Notes: a model not told the origin generated them from the letters alone. Shown: positions 36,055 to 45,508, counted from the first letter of the stretch. The stretch is 64,000 bases of DNA from Roseimaritima sediminicola (GCF_009618275.1 NZ_WIAD01000017.1:1-64000); one strand, 5' to 3'. Made by a program: numbers and translations.

Positions 36055-36519
36055 ATGTCGACTCATCACGGCATTCTGCTGCACGTTGTTTTTTCAACGA
36101 AACATCGACGTCAATGGTTGAGTCCCAAATGGCAGAAGGACATGTACGCCTACATGGGCGGAACGCTCAAACAGCACAAAGCGGTTCTGCTGAATGCCGG
36201 AGGGATTGAAGACCATGTGCACCTGTTCGTGCGTATCCATCCGTCGTTCGCGATTTCCAAAACGATCCAGATGGTCAAGGCTGGCTCGTCGCGATGGATC
36301 AACGACCTAAGCGTTTTCCGTGGAAAGTTTCAATGGCAGCGAGGCTATGGAGCGTTCTCGGTAAGCCAATCCAAGGCAGATGCTGTTCGGCTTTACGTCG
36401 ACAACCAGCAAGCTCACCATCGCGGACAGACTTTTAAAGAAGAGTATCTCGCGATCCTGAACAAGCATCAGGTGCCGTTTGATCCCAAGTACGTGTTCGA
36501 AGAAGAAATCGTGGCTTGA
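36055..36519 (+). CDS. IS200-like REP-associated tyrosine transposase (RAYT)
   Basis: A 154-residue HUH-type Y1 transposase. The N-terminal strand HGILLHVVFSTKHRRQWL is typical, and the metal-binding HUH motif is HVH in GIEDHVHLFVRI (about residues 60-62). The segment WQRGYGAFSVSQS with the later YVDNQQAHHRG supplies the candidate catalytic tyrosine region. It appears complete. It lies inside a dense array of REP-like palindromes, the usual setting of RAYT genes, which are thought to mobilise and spread the repeats. The coding sequence for its last 15 or so residues is repeated twice downstream. Confidence 0.92.
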   Translation: MSTHHGILLHVVFSTKHRRQWLSPKWQKDMYAYMGGTLKQHKAVLLNAGGIEDHVHLFVRIHPSFAISKTIQMVKAGSSRWINDLSVFRGKFQWQRGYGAFSVSQSKADAVRLYVDNQQAHHRGQTFKEEYLAILNKHQVPFDPKYVFEEEIVA

Positions 36520-37481
36520 GTGCGAAACCGGCCACGCAACCGCCGGCTGTACGGATCGCGACGCGAGGGTGGGCGTCCGGAATCGCGAAGCGATGGTGGT
36601 GGATAGCCTCGGATGAAATCCGAGGTGTGCGTTGGCGAAAACCCGTTAAGTTGCGACGCGACGGCAGGCGGAGCCTGCCGTCGCGTCGCAACTTTGGTGG
36701 GTGGTCGGCCACCTGGGATTTCATCCCAGGCTATCTACGGACATCGCTTCGCGATTAACGGGGTGCGGATCAAGCATCCGGTGCCGTTCGATTCGAAGGT
36801 CGGGTTCGAAGAAGAGATTGTGCCTTAAGCGCGAAACCGGCCTGAGCGACCGTGGGCATCCGAAATCGCGAAGCGATGGTGGTGGATAGCCTCGGATGAA
36901 ATCCGAGGTGTGCGTTGGCGATACCGGCCCGAGGAAGCGTGGGCCGTACGGATCGCGACGCGAGGGTGGGTCTCCGGAATCGCGAAGCGATGGTGGTGGA
37001 TAGCCTCGGATGCAATCCGAGGTGCGCGTTTGCGAAAACCCGTTTAGCTGCGACGCGACGGCAGGCGGAGCCTGCCGTCGCGTCGCAACTTTGGTGGGTG
37101 GGCGGTCGGCCACCTGGGATTCCATCCCAGGCTATCGATGGACATCGCTTCGCGATTAACGGCGTGCGGATAGAGCATCCGGTGCCGTTCGATTCGAAGT
37201 TCGGGTTCGAAGAAGAGATTGTGCCTTGAGCACGAAACCGGCCTGAGCAACCGTGGGCATCCGGAATCGCGAAGCGATGGTGGTGGATAGCCTCGGATGA
37301 AATCCGAGGTGTGCGTTGGCGAAAACCCGTTAAGATGCGACGCGACGGCAGGCGGAGCCTGCCGTCGCGTCGCAACTTTGGTGGGGGGCGGTCGGCCACC
37401 TGGGATTCCATCCCAGGCTATCTACGGACATCGCTTCGCGATTGGCAACTGCGCTATCTACGGACATCGCTTCGCGATTGG
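36520..37481. repeat. REP/BIME-like array, right part, with RAYT tail relics
   Basis: Complete palindrome units occur at about 36578-36758, 36979-37157 and 37260-37443, with extra arms at 36863 and 37451. Each full unit has inverted arms of about 46 bases and the central GC hairpin. After the first and second units come relics of the transposase 3' end (36772-36828 and 37164-37229): both encode HPVPFDSK, then GFEEEIVP and a stop, matching HQVPFDPKYVFEEEIVA of the intact gene. The array ends exactly at the stop codon of uvrC. Confidence 0.85.
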
Positions 37482-38906
37482 CTACCGATCCAGCGTGGAT
37501 TTGCTTCGCAGGATGTGGTGGTAGTGCTGGGCGAAACGGTGGGATTCGTCGCGGACGTACTGCAGTAGCCGCAGGGCGAACGACGAACGGCTCAGCCGTA
37601 GCGGTTCGCTCTCTCCCGGCCGATAGATCTCCTCTTCTCGTTTGGCGATCGAAATCACCACCGGGGGCTGGATGTCCTGGTCGCGGAACGCGGCCATCGC
37701 AGAGTTTAACTGTCCTTTGCCGCCGTCGATCAACAAGACGTCCGGAAAAGCTTCCTGTTCGTCGGACAAGCGGCGAAAACGCCGCGAGACCGCTTCGTGG
37801 ATGCTGCGGAAATCGTCGACGCCTTTGACGTCGCGGATGCGGTAACGGCGATAGCCCGGTTTGAAGGGCAGCCCGTCGATGAACTGCACCAGCGAGGCGA
37901 CCGTTTCGCCGCCGCCCAGGTGCGCGATGTCCACGCCTTCGATCACTCGCGGCGTCTCTTTCAAACCCAGCACTTTGCGCAGTCCCGCCAAGCCTTTCTT
38001 GGGATCGATGTAGAAGACTTCGGGTTGGGCGTGCGTGTCCAGTTCGCCGCGCTCGTCCAGCCGCTCGAGCATTTTTAATTCGTCTCGAAGGATTGCCGCG
38101 CGTTCAAAGTCCAAGCGTTTGCTGGCCTCCAACATCTCCGCCTTCATCTCGCCCAGCAGCCGTTGCTTGCCGCCTTCGAGAAACGTCTGCAGGCGACGGA
38201 TATCGCGGCGGTACGCCTCCTTGCTGATTCGCAGATTGCACGGCGCGGTGCACTGCTGGATGCTGGCCAGCAGGCACGGCCGGAACCATCGCCACTGCTC
38301 GTCCTTCTCCGAGATGTCCAGCGTGCAGGTGCGGAACTTGAAGATCCGCTGCAGCACCTGGACCGCGCCGCGCAGCGAGCCGGCACTGGTGAACGGCCCA
38401 TATAACTTGACGCCCTTGTCACGCGGTTGCCGGGTGACCTCCACCCGCGGGAACTCGTCGTGCGTGGTGATCATCAGGTACGGAAAGGACTTGTCGTCTT
38501 TGAGATCGCGGTTGTAGGGCGGCTGGATGTCTTTGATCAGCCGCGACTCGGCCAGCAACGCGTCGACTTCGCTGTCGCAGGGCATGTAGTCGATGTCGGC
38601 GATCTCGCCCACCCAGTCGGCGGTGCGTTGGTCGCTCGCGGCGGCTTTGAGAAAGTAGCTGCTCGCGCGACTGCGGAGGTTCTTGGCCTTGCCAACGTAG
38701 ATCACTCGGCCCGAGACGTCCTTCATCAGGTACACGCCGGGCGTCTGCGGAAACGTTTTGACCTTCACGGCCGCGCGGCGATTGCCGATCCCCACATCGC
38801 CCACCGGCGCAGCCGCCGATGGCTCTGCCGGGGCGCTGTCGGAAGTGGAGGGATCGTGGTCGGAAGAGTCGTCCGCGGGGGACGGTGAAGTGGGCGATGC
38901 GCTCAT
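37482..38906 (-). CDS. uvrC: Excinuclease subunit UvrC, short form
   Basis: A 474-residue UvrC. After a 45-residue Ser/Pro/Asp-rich leader comes the GIY-YIG nuclease (PGVYLMKDVSGRVIYVGKAK, about residues 54-73). Then follow the Cys-containing RTCTLD, RPCL and CTAPC segment, the UVR motif (MLEASKRLDFERAAILRDEL), and the RNase H-like second nuclease (EGVDIAHLGGG, LIDGGKGQL, RDESHRFAQHYHH). It makes both incisions beside DNA lesions with UvrB. The protein stops soon after the RNase H-like domain; the C-terminal helix-hairpin-helix domain of canonical UvrC (about 610 residues in E. coli) is absent. The stop codon lies at the edge of the REP array. Either the lineage lost this domain or the array cut it off. 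Confidence 0.92.
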   Translation of the reverse strand: MSASPTSPSPADDSSDHDPSTSDSAPAEPSAAAPVGDVGIGNRRAAVKVKTFPQTPGVYLMKDVSGRVIYVGKAKNLRSRASSYFLKAAASDQRTADWVGEIADIDYMPCDSEVDALLAESRLIKDIQPPYNRDLKDDKSFPYLMITTHDEFPRVEVTRQPRDKGVKLYGPFTSAGSLRGAVQVLQRIFKFRTCTLDISEKDEQWRWFRPCLLASIQQCTAPCNLRISKEAYRRDIRRLQTFLEGGKQRLLGEMKAEMLEASKRLDFERAAILRDELKMLERLDERGELDTHAQPEVFYIDPKKGLAGLRKVLGLKETPRVIEGVDIAHLGGGETVASLVQFIDGLPFKPGYRRYRIRDVKGVDDFRSIHEAVSRRFRRLSDEQEAFPDVLLIDGGKGQLNSAMAAFRDQDIQPPVVISIAKREEEIYRPGESEPLRLSRSSFALRLLQYVRDESHRFAQHYHHILRSKSTLDR

Positions 38907-38941
38907 GCCCGTATTGTAGGTAACGTGGCAACGGAGAAGAC

Positions 38942-39000
38942 AGCTCGGCTGGGACAGCCGAGCTACTATGGGGGCTCGTCTCGGCTGGGACAGCCGAGCT
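38942..39000. repeat. Two copies of a short palindrome between uvrC and the M16 gene
   Basis: The 23-base palindrome agctcggctgggacagccgagct (stem of 9, loop gggac) is at 38942-38964. A second, slightly shorter copy ends at 39000, touching the stop codon of the M16 gene. Both genes run on the minus strand, so the hairpins lie between the upstream M16 gene and uvrC and may end transcription; no T-run follows. Confidence 0.65.
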
Positions 39001-41785
39001 ACTGTTTGCTAGCGGCGAAGTCGCCGGCGACGGCGATCACCAACTGGTCGGGGTCGATGTAACGCCTGACCGCTTCGTTGACCTGCTCGACGGTGAGCGC
39101 TTCGACCTGCTCTTCCAGCTCGGCGTGGTAGGCCATCGTCCGCTCGTTGAACATCGTCCGCAGCAGCAAACTGGCGACGTTGGCATCGTCGCTGCGCTGC
39201 ACTCGCTGCGTTCCCAGGTAAGCCTGTTTGGCTCGTTGCAGTTCATCTTCGGTGACGCCTTCGTCGAGGATCTTCCGAATCTCCTCGCGGATCACCTCCA
39301 GCAGTTTGTCTTTGTTCTGGGGGTTGGTGATCGCGTACACGATGAAGTCCGTGCGGTCGTCTCGTTTGCGGCCGGTCACCATCGAACGGATCGTGTAGGA
39401 CAGGCCTTCGCTTTGCCGGACGCGATCGGCCAGACGGCTGCTCAGCGAGCCACCGCCGAGAATAAAGTTGCCGATCACCAGGGCCGGGTACTCGGGTTCG
39501 TCGTCGCTCAGTGCGTACTGCTGCTGGGCGAACAACATGGCGTTGGATTTATCGGGCGTTTCGATCAGGTCCACCTGGCCGGGCACATCGGGATGGGCCG
39601 GTCGTCCAAAGCGTTCGTAGGGCACTTTGGCCGTCCAGTCATCCAGGATTTCCGTCCAGCGCTCGCGGGCGGCCGAGCCGTCGAAGTCGCCCACCATCAC
39701 GACCTCGCCGGCCTGATTGCCGATGAATCGTTCGTACAATTCGCGGATCTCCTCGACCTGCACATCGCGATACATCTGCAGTTCTTCTTCCAGGGTGCGA
39801 ACGTAGCGGACGTTGTCTTGGTCGTAGGGAGCCAGATGGCGGCGGACGCGTCGCGGGGCCAGGGCCTGGGGTTCGTTCAGCGAGGCTTCCAGGTTCGTGA
39901 CGACCTGCCGCCGAATGACTTCCAGTTCTTCTTCCGCCAGCCGCGGCGAACGAATAATCTGCTCGAGCAGGTCCAGCACTTCCGGCACGAACTCGTTCTT
40001 GGTGTTGACCTGCAACTGCAGCAGGCCCGGCGTGCTGTTGACCGTCAGGTCGGCCCGCAACCGCGTCAGCTCGTCCTGCAGAGCTTGATAGTCCAGGGTT
40101 TCGGTTCCGCGGCTCATCAGCAATCCCAACAATTCCGCTGCGGCCACGCGATCCTGGAGGGTTCCTTCGGTGCCGAAGCGGAGGGCAACGCGGATGGAGA
40201 CGCCACCGCCACGGGTTTTCTTGGGCAGCAGGGCGTACTGGATCCCGCCGACCAAGGAACCACGCTCGGTGCGTTGTTCGATGTTCTCCGGCGTCGGATC
40301 GAAACTTTCCCCGACCTCGATTTCACCGCGGCCCTCGTACTCGGCCAGCAGGCTCTGGAGCGAAGGCGGCGGCGGGATCGTCACGCGTTGGGTTTCGTCG
40401 CTGGGAATGTACAGCCCCACCGTGCGGTTATTGCGAGTGAAGTACTTGTTGGCGGCCGCCTGGACCAGGTCGGTAGTCACCGCTTCGACGCGGTCGCGGT
40501 ACAGGAAGTACAGCCGCCAATCGCCCTGGGCGGCCCAGTTCGAGAGGGCCACGGCAATCTTGTCGCTGTCGGCGGCTTCCAGTTCGCGGTCTTTGAGGAT
40601 TTGTTGTTTGGCGCGTTCGACTTCGCGATCGGTGATCGGTTGATCGGTCAAGCCTTCCTCGATGATGCGAATCAATTCGCCGCGAGCCTTTTCCAAGGAC
40701 GCGTCCGGCGGCAACTGCAGCAGCGCCATGAACAGGCCGGGATCGTGGTAAGCGGTGGCTCGTGCGTAGACGTTGCTGGCCAGCCCGGATTCGACCAATT
40801 CCTGGTACAGCCGCCCGCTGGGTTCATCGGCCAGCACGTACATCAGGACCTTCATCGCCACAAAATCTTCGTGGGCGGCGGCCGGAATATGGTAAGCCGC
40901 TCCGATCCAGGGCACTTCGCCCACCCGTCTGAGGACCACGGTGCGTTCGCCGTCTTGCGGCGGTTCGGTGGTGTAGGTCTGGTCGATCGGCGTGTCGGGG
41001 GCCTCCAGCGGACCGAAGTGTTCCACGACCAGGTCCAGCGCCGCCGCGGGGTCGAATTTGCCGGCGATGATGACCATCGCATTGTCGACACGGTAATACT
41101 TGCGATAGAACTGGCGCAGTTTCAGGATCGGCACCCGTTCGATATCGCTGCGGTTGCCGATCGTGGTCTTGCCGTAGTTGTGCCATTCGTAGGCCGCCGA
41201 CTGCATCCGCTGCATCAACACGCCGACCGGCGAGTTTTCCCCGCGTTCGAACTCGTTGCGAACCACGGTCATCTCGCTGGCCAAGTCCTCGCCGCGAATG
41301 AAGCTGTTGACCAAGCGATCGGCCTCGAGCCGCAGGGCGAATTCCAGATTGTCTTCGCTGGCGGGCAGCGTTTCGTAGTAATTCGTGCGGTCGACCGACG
41401 TGGTGCCGTTGAATTTGGCGCTGCGGTCCTGCAAGACTTGGGGAATCTGCGGATGCGTGGGCGTGCCCTTGAACAGCATGTGTTCCAGCAGGTGCGCCAT
41501 CCCGGCTTCGCCGTAGCCTTCGTGCCGCGAACCGACGAACACGGTCATGTTCACCGTAACGAGATCTTTCGATGGATCGGGAAACAGCAGCACGCGCAAA
41601 CCGTTCTCCAAACGGTATTCCGATATGCCCTCGATCTGGGTGACCTTCATGGGTTCCTCTTGAGCGTATAGATTTGAAGCCGACACCAGGCTCGCCAGCA
41701 GCAGCAACGCCAGCAGGCACACTGGAGCAACGATGCGTGCTGGGGCAACAGCGAACAGCGAACTTCCCAACTTGCGACGATCCAT
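38999..41785 (-). CDS. M16-family zinc metallopeptidase (two-domain)
   Basis: A 928-residue secreted or periplasmic peptidase. The N-terminus has a basic start and a hydrophobic stretch ending SNLYAQE (residues 12-40). The inverted zinc motif HxxEH appears as MAHLLEHMLFKGT near residue 98, with the downstream ligand Glu in the expected position. The second half repeats the M16 fold without the zinc motif (RGSLVGGIQYALLPKKT onward), as in mitochondrial processing peptidase-like and PqqL-like proteins. It probably degrades small peptides or loosely folded chains. The start at 41785 is chosen because gggaga lies before it and the signal follows; the open frame upstream overlaps repeats. Confidence 0.92.
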   Translation of the reverse strand: MDRRKLGSSLFAVAPARIVAPVCLLALLLLASLVSASNLYAQEEPMKVTQIEGISEYRLENGLRVLLFPDPSKDLVTVNMTVFVGSRHEGYGEAGMAHLLEHMLFKGTPTHPQIPQVLQDRSAKFNGTTSVDRTNYYETLPASEDNLEFALRLEADRLVNSFIRGEDLASEMTVVRNEFERGENSPVGVLMQRMQSAAYEWHNYGKTTIGNRSDIERVPILKLRQFYRKYYRVDNAMVIIAGKFDPAAALDLVVEHFGPLEAPDTPIDQTYTTEPPQDGERTVVLRRVGEVPWIGAAYHIPAAAHEDFVAMKVLMYVLADEPSGRLYQELVESGLASNVYARATAYHDPGLFMALLQLPPDASLEKARGELIRIIEEGLTDQPITDREVERAKQQILKDRELEAADSDKIAVALSNWAAQGDWRLYFLYRDRVEAVTTDLVQAAANKYFTRNNRTVGLYIPSDETQRVTIPPPPSLQSLLAEYEGRGEIEVGESFDPTPENIEQRTERGSLVGGIQYALLPKKTRGGGVSIRVALRFGTEGTLQDRVAAAELLGLLMSRGTETLDYQALQDELTRLRADLTVNSTPGLLQLQVNTKNEFVPEVLDLLEQIIRSPRLAEEELEVIRRQVVTNLEASLNEPQALAPRRVRRHLAPYDQDNVRYVRTLEEELQMYRDVQVEEIRELYERFIGNQAGEVVMVGDFDGSAARERWTEILDDWTAKVPYERFGRPAHPDVPGQVDLIETPDKSNAMLFAQQQYALSDDEPEYPALVIGNFILGGGSLSSRLADRVRQSEGLSYTIRSMVTGRKRDDRTDFIVYAITNPQNKDKLLEVIREEIRKILDEGVTEDELQRAKQAYLGTQRVQRSDDANVASLLLRTMFNERTMAYHAELEEQVEALTVEQVNEAVRRYIDPDQLVIAVAGDFAASKQ

Positions 41786-42035
41786 ATCGGTCTCCCTAGG
41801 TTTCCAGTTTCCAGCAGCGGCAATCGCGGGCGAGGGCAATTGCAAAGCACGTCGGCATGGCTTCCACACCCTCCTGCCGCGGCGCGGGAGGGTGTTGCAC
41901 AAACCCATCGGGTGTTGCGCAAACCCACAATGCGACGTGCGTAGGGGTGATTGTATCGCTCCGTCCAGCTTCGCCACACCCGCCGCACACCCGTCGCGGC
42001 GAACCAATAATCAGGTCTCAAAGCAGGTACGATGG

Positions 42036-42389
42036 ATGAATCAACAGCCCAGCGGTTGGTATCGCGTTTGCGATGCCGACGCGGTCGCGGAGGAGCAGGC
42101 CGCGGAATTCGTGGTCGAAGGCCAAGTCATCGCCTTGTTTCGCCACCAACAACAGTGGTATGCGCTCGATGCGATGTGCGCCCACCAGGGCGGTCCGCTG
42201 GCCAAGGGCACCGTCGCCCACGGCTGTGTGACCTGTCCCTGGCACGGGTGGCAGTACGAACTGGCCAGCGGCCGACAGACGATCCACAACCAGAAACTGA
42301 TCGAAACCTATCCGGCCGAGCAGCGTGGCGAGGCGGTATGGATCCAGTTACAACCCGCACAATCCGAAACGGAGAATTCTCATGAGTAG
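42036..42389 (+). CDS. Rieske [2Fe-2S] ferredoxin-like protein
   Basis: A 117-residue soluble protein with one Rieske domain. The cluster ligands are Cys-Ala-His in DAMCAHQGG and Cys-Pro-Trp-His in CVTCPWHGWQYE, spaced as in NirD and dioxygenase ferredoxins. It should carry one electron to a partner enzyme not found here. It overlaps the next gene (inositol monophosphatase) by 8 bases, so they are cotranscribed, although no functional link is obvious. ATG 42032 is in another frame and is not used. Confidence 0.93.
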   Translation: MNQQPSGWYRVCDADAVAEEQAAEFVVEGQVIALFRHQQQWYALDAMCAHQGGPLAKGTVAHGCVTCPWHGWQYELASGRQTIHNQKLIETYPAEQRGEAVWIQLQPAQSETENSHE

Positions 42390-43197
42390 CGACCCTTACG
42401 GTGCTCGTCTGGAAACAGCCATCGCCGCCGCTCGCCGCGGCGCCGACGAATTGATACAGCGCCGAACCAGCCACACGGTTTCCGAGAAAGCTCCGAAAGA
42501 CCTGGTCACCGATGCCGACCTGGCCAGCCAGCAAGCGATCCGCCAAACCCTGACCGAAGCCTTTCCCGGCGACGCGTTCGTGGGCGAAGAGAACGGCGAG
42601 AACGACCCACCGGAGTCGGTCCGGCGTGGCGATGCCGATGCTCCGCCGTGCTGGATCGTCGACCCGCTCGATGGAACCGTCAATTACGTGCACGGCTTGC
42701 CGGGCTATGCCGTTTCGATCGGGCTGTTCGCCGAGGGCCAGCTGCAACTGGGCGTGATTTTGGATCCGGGCAGCGGCGAATTGTTCACGGCCCGCCGCGG
42801 CCAGGGCGCCCACCTGAACGGCCAGAGCATCAAGACCAGCGACTGCGGCGAGCTGTCAGAAGCCCTCTTGGTATGTAGCTTTGCCACGCGCGTCGCCAAG
42901 GACAGCCAGGAGGTGAAGAGTTTTGTCAACATGCTGGGCCGCTGCCGGGCGATCCGCCGCTTGGGCTCCTGCGCCCTGAATCTGTGCTATGTGGCCGCGG
43001 GCCGCCTGGATGGCTACTGGGCCAGCTGCGTCAAGAGCTGGGATGCGGCGGCGGGCCTTATCATCGCCGAAGAAGCCGGTGCCGACGTCACTCGTATCGA
43101 TGGCACCGAACTGAGTGTCTGGGACCCCCAGTTCAACGTGGCAGCCGGCGCTGGCCTGAGGCAACAGATGAGCGACGTGCTGGTGGCCGAGGACTGA
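42382..43197 (+). CDS. Inositol monophosphatase-family phosphatase
   Basis: A 271-residue Mg-dependent phosphatase. The first metal motif is seen as FVGEENGE, the second as WIVDPLDGTVNYVHG (residues near 92-106), and the third as SWDAAAGLIIAEEAGA near 221. The N-terminal KAPKDLVTDADLASQ is also typical. Members hydrolyse inositol phosphate, sugar phosphates or nucleotide 3'-phosphates; sequence alone does not decide. It is translationally coupled to the Rieske gene upstream (8-base overlap). Confidence 0.93.
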   Translation: MSSDPYGARLETAIAAARRGADELIQRRTSHTVSEKAPKDLVTDADLASQQAIRQTLTEAFPGDAFVGEENGENDPPESVRRGDADAPPCWIVDPLDGTVNYVHGLPGYAVSIGLFAEGQLQLGVILDPGSGELFTARRGQGAHLNGQSIKTSDCGELSEALLVCSFATRVAKDSQEVKSFVNMLGRCRAIRRLGSCALNLCYVAAGRLDGYWASCVKSWDAAAGLIIAEEAGADVTRIDGTELSVWDPQFNVAAGAGLRQQMSDVLVAED

Positions 43198-43327
43198 TCG
43201 ACGGGCCGTTTCGCCGCTGGTGCGTTCGCCTCGGCCAATCCAGCTGTTACAATCGCACGTTCGCAATCGCTTTCGATCTTCGCCCCCCATCAGTACTTTC
43301 CTGGTCCTTTCCCAACGGAGCTTTCCC

Positions 43328-43888
43328 ATGATGCGCATCAGCTTGACGATCTTGACCGCTGCCGCCCTGTTTTGCCTTCCGGTCGGTGCCGACGAGGACG
43401 CCGCAACGGCAGCGCAAGGCAAGACGATCGAAGTCTTCGACGTGGGCACGATCACCACGCCGGGCCAGTGGAAGAGCGTGCGGCCCAAGGTGAACATCAT
43501 CCAGCACGAATTCGCCGCGACCAGCAAAGAGGTCGACGTGCCGGCCCGCGTGACGATGATGGCGGCCAGCGGATCGGTCGACGCCAATATCGATCGCTGG
43601 AAGGGCCAGTTCAGCATCGCCGGCGAGGACGCGGTCAAACAGGAAACCAAGAAGCTCGACGGCGTGACCCTGCATCTGGTGGAACTCGACGGCACCTACA
43701 GCGAACGCATGGGCGGCCCGTTTGCCGGTGGACGCGTCGTCAAGCGAGAGGATTACGCGATGAACGGAGCGATCCTGGTCGATGAGAAGGGACGCAAGTT
43801 CTTTATCAAAATGATCGGGCCGGCCAAAGTCGTGAAGGCCAACCGCGAAGCCTTCGCAAAGATGGTCAAAGGCTTCGAAGCCAAATAA
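43328..43888 (+). CDS. Secreted hypothetical protein, 186 residues
   Basis: A signal peptide (MMRISLTILTAAALFCLPVGA) precedes a soluble beta-rich domain that starts FDVGTITTPGQWKSVRP. The segment SGSVDANIDRWKGQF with KLDGVTLHLVELDGTY recalls a conserved planctomycete secreted family of unknown role. It is transcribed alone: a clear hairpin terminator follows 9 bases after the stop codon. The frame is open upstream to 43220, but the signal peptide fixes the start here. Confidence 0.78.
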   Translation: MMRISLTILTAAALFCLPVGADEDAATAAQGKTIEVFDVGTITTPGQWKSVRPKVNIIQHEFAATSKEVDVPARVTMMAASGSVDANIDRWKGQFSIAGEDAVKQETKKLDGVTLHLVELDGTYSERMGGPFAGGRVVKREDYAMNGAILVDEKGRKFFIKMIGPAKVVKANREAFAKMVKGFEAK

Positions 43889-43897
43889 ACTTGCACG

Positions 43898-43922
43898 AGC
43901 CCGACGCGGGCTTTTGTGTTTT
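43898..43922 (+). terminator. Rho-independent terminator
   Basis: The stem agcccg-acg-cgggct (43898-43912) is followed by tttgtgtttt. It lies just after the 186-residue secreted protein and before the ATPase gene. Confidence 0.7.
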
Positions 43923-43943
43923 CCTCTGAGGATTCCCCGTTAG

Positions 43944-45458
43944 ATGAACATCCAGAGTTTTCTCGAGCACCATGGCGTCCAACGCAACCCCTTTGCCGAG
44001 GAGGACGCCCAGACCGATCCGGTGTTCAAGGAACACTGCATCCTCAGCGCCTATCATCCGGTCTGGGACAAGGTGTACGGGGATCCCTCGGAACCGGCCA
44101 CGGCGATTGTCTTCGGCCCCAAGGGATCGGGCAAAACGGCCATGCGGCTGCAGATCGATCGCCATCTGGCGGCCTACAACCGCGAGCATCCCCATCGCCG
44201 CGTCTATGTGATCCGCTACGACGACTTCAATCCGTTCCTGGATCACTTTTGCGAACGCCTCCGTTGGCGGCGATCCAAGAAGCCCGAGCGAGTCTTGGAA
44301 GCTTGGCGGTTGTGGGACCACATGGACGCCATCCTGTGCCTCGGCACGACCCAGTTGATCGACCAGGCCCTGGCCTCCGACGAGGAACAAGCCGTGGCGA
44401 ACGAGGACTCGCCGATGCTCAGCGAGACCCGCGTTCACGGCGATGACCTGCGGAAGCTGGATCGCACGACCGCGCGCGATCTGTTGCTGTTGGCCTGCTG
44501 CTACGACCAATCCACCGCGTCGTCCTTTACCGGCCGCTGGGAACAGTTTCGCCGCAAACTGGGCTATTCGAACTGGTACGTGCAGTGGGACCTGTGGCTG
44601 GGCGTGATCGCGTCGCTGTTGGCCGTTTTGCTGGTCGGATACCTGTTCCGGACCGATCGCATGCCGTGGCAGACGGCCGCGTGGGTGGTCCCGCTGTTGT
44701 GTGTCATCGGCTTTGCTCCCTACCTGTGGCGTTGGTTTCGATGCCAGCGGTTGGCGATGGGCGTGCGGCGGCACATGCGGGTGGGAAAACGCGAGGTCGG
44801 CTCGCTGCGAAAAGTCCTGATGCGGATCCCACCCACCGAACTGGCCAGCCAACCGCTGCCGCGTTTCAACCGCACCGATGATCGGTTCGAATTGCTGACC
44901 AAGCTGCAGATGGCCACCCGCAAACTGGGCTTTGTCGGCACGATCGTGCTGTTGGATCGCGTGGACGAGCCGCACATGACCGGAGGCAAGCCAGAGCTGA
45001 TGCGGCGTTTTGTCTGGCCGCTGCTGGACAACAAACTGCTGAAACATCCCGGGCTGGGGCTGAAGATGATGCTGCCCCAGGAACTGCACCGCGACATCGA
45101 ACGCGAATCGACGGAGTTTCACGAACGGGCACGGCTGGACAAACAGAACGTGATCCCGGCGTTTGCTTGGACCGGGGAATCGCTGTACGACCTGGCCCGG
45201 GCTCGCATGATGGCCTGTGCCGCCGAAGGCCGCTCGCCCGAACCCAAAGAGTTGTTCGACGAACAGATCGGTTACACACGCCTGTTGGCCGTGTTTCAGT
45301 CGCTTCGCGTTCCTCGGCACCTGTTTCGTTTTCTCTACCGCGTGCTGGTCGAACACTGCAACAAGTACAGCGACGCCGAGCCGAAGTACGCGATCGATTC
45401 GCAGACGTTCGAGTCGGTGTTGGCGGTGTACCTGCGAGACGCGGAGTCGTCGGTATAG
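43944..45458 (+). CDS. P-loop ATPase with an internal pair of membrane helices
   Basis: A 504-residue protein. Walker A GPKGSGKT is at residues 58-65, and a Walker B-like IVLLDRVDEP lies near residue 334. Between them are two hydrophobic helices (about 215-232 and 237-256) joined by a short polar loop. The insertion of membrane helices inside the P-loop domain recalls KAP-family NTPases, though sequence similarity to them could not be confirmed. The C-terminal half is helical and positively charged in places. Its role is unknown. It ends 51 bases before the methyltransferase start and may be cotranscribed with the polyketide operon. Confidence 0.72.
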   Translation: MNIQSFLEHHGVQRNPFAEEDAQTDPVFKEHCILSAYHPVWDKVYGDPSEPATAIVFGPKGSGKTAMRLQIDRHLAAYNREHPHRRVYVIRYDDFNPFLDHFCERLRWRRSKKPERVLEAWRLWDHMDAILCLGTTQLIDQALASDEEQAVANEDSPMLSETRVHGDDLRKLDRTTARDLLLLACCYDQSTASSFTGRWEQFRRKLGYSNWYVQWDLWLGVIASLLAVLLVGYLFRTDRMPWQTAAWVVPLLCVIGFAPYLWRWFRCQRLAMGVRRHMRVGKREVGSLRKVLMRIPPTELASQPLPRFNRTDDRFELLTKLQMATRKLGFVGTIVLLDRVDEPHMTGGKPELMRRFVWPLLDNKLLKHPGLGLKMMLPQELHRDIERESTEFHERARLDKQNVIPAFAWTGESLYDLARARMMACAAEGRSPEPKELFDEQIGYTRLLAVFQSLRVPRHLFRFLYRVLVEHCNKYSDAEPKYAIDSQTFESVLAVYLRDAESSV

Positions 45459-45508
45459 GCGATCGCAGCACCGCGTTCCTGGCCGACCGGTGCCGCCAGG
45501 ACGAACTG

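Noticed and set aside
35430-37481. Possible CRISPR array
   Set aside because: Repeats are long palindromes of varying spacing and orientation, with no uniform spacers and no cas genes nearby. They fit REP/BIME units around a RAYT.
39125-41671. Long plus-strand reading frame opposite the M16 peptidase
   Set aside because: It mirrors the strongly supported M16 gene. Its product is His/Arg/Gln/Val-rich without motifs, a usual effect of high GC content on the opposite strand.
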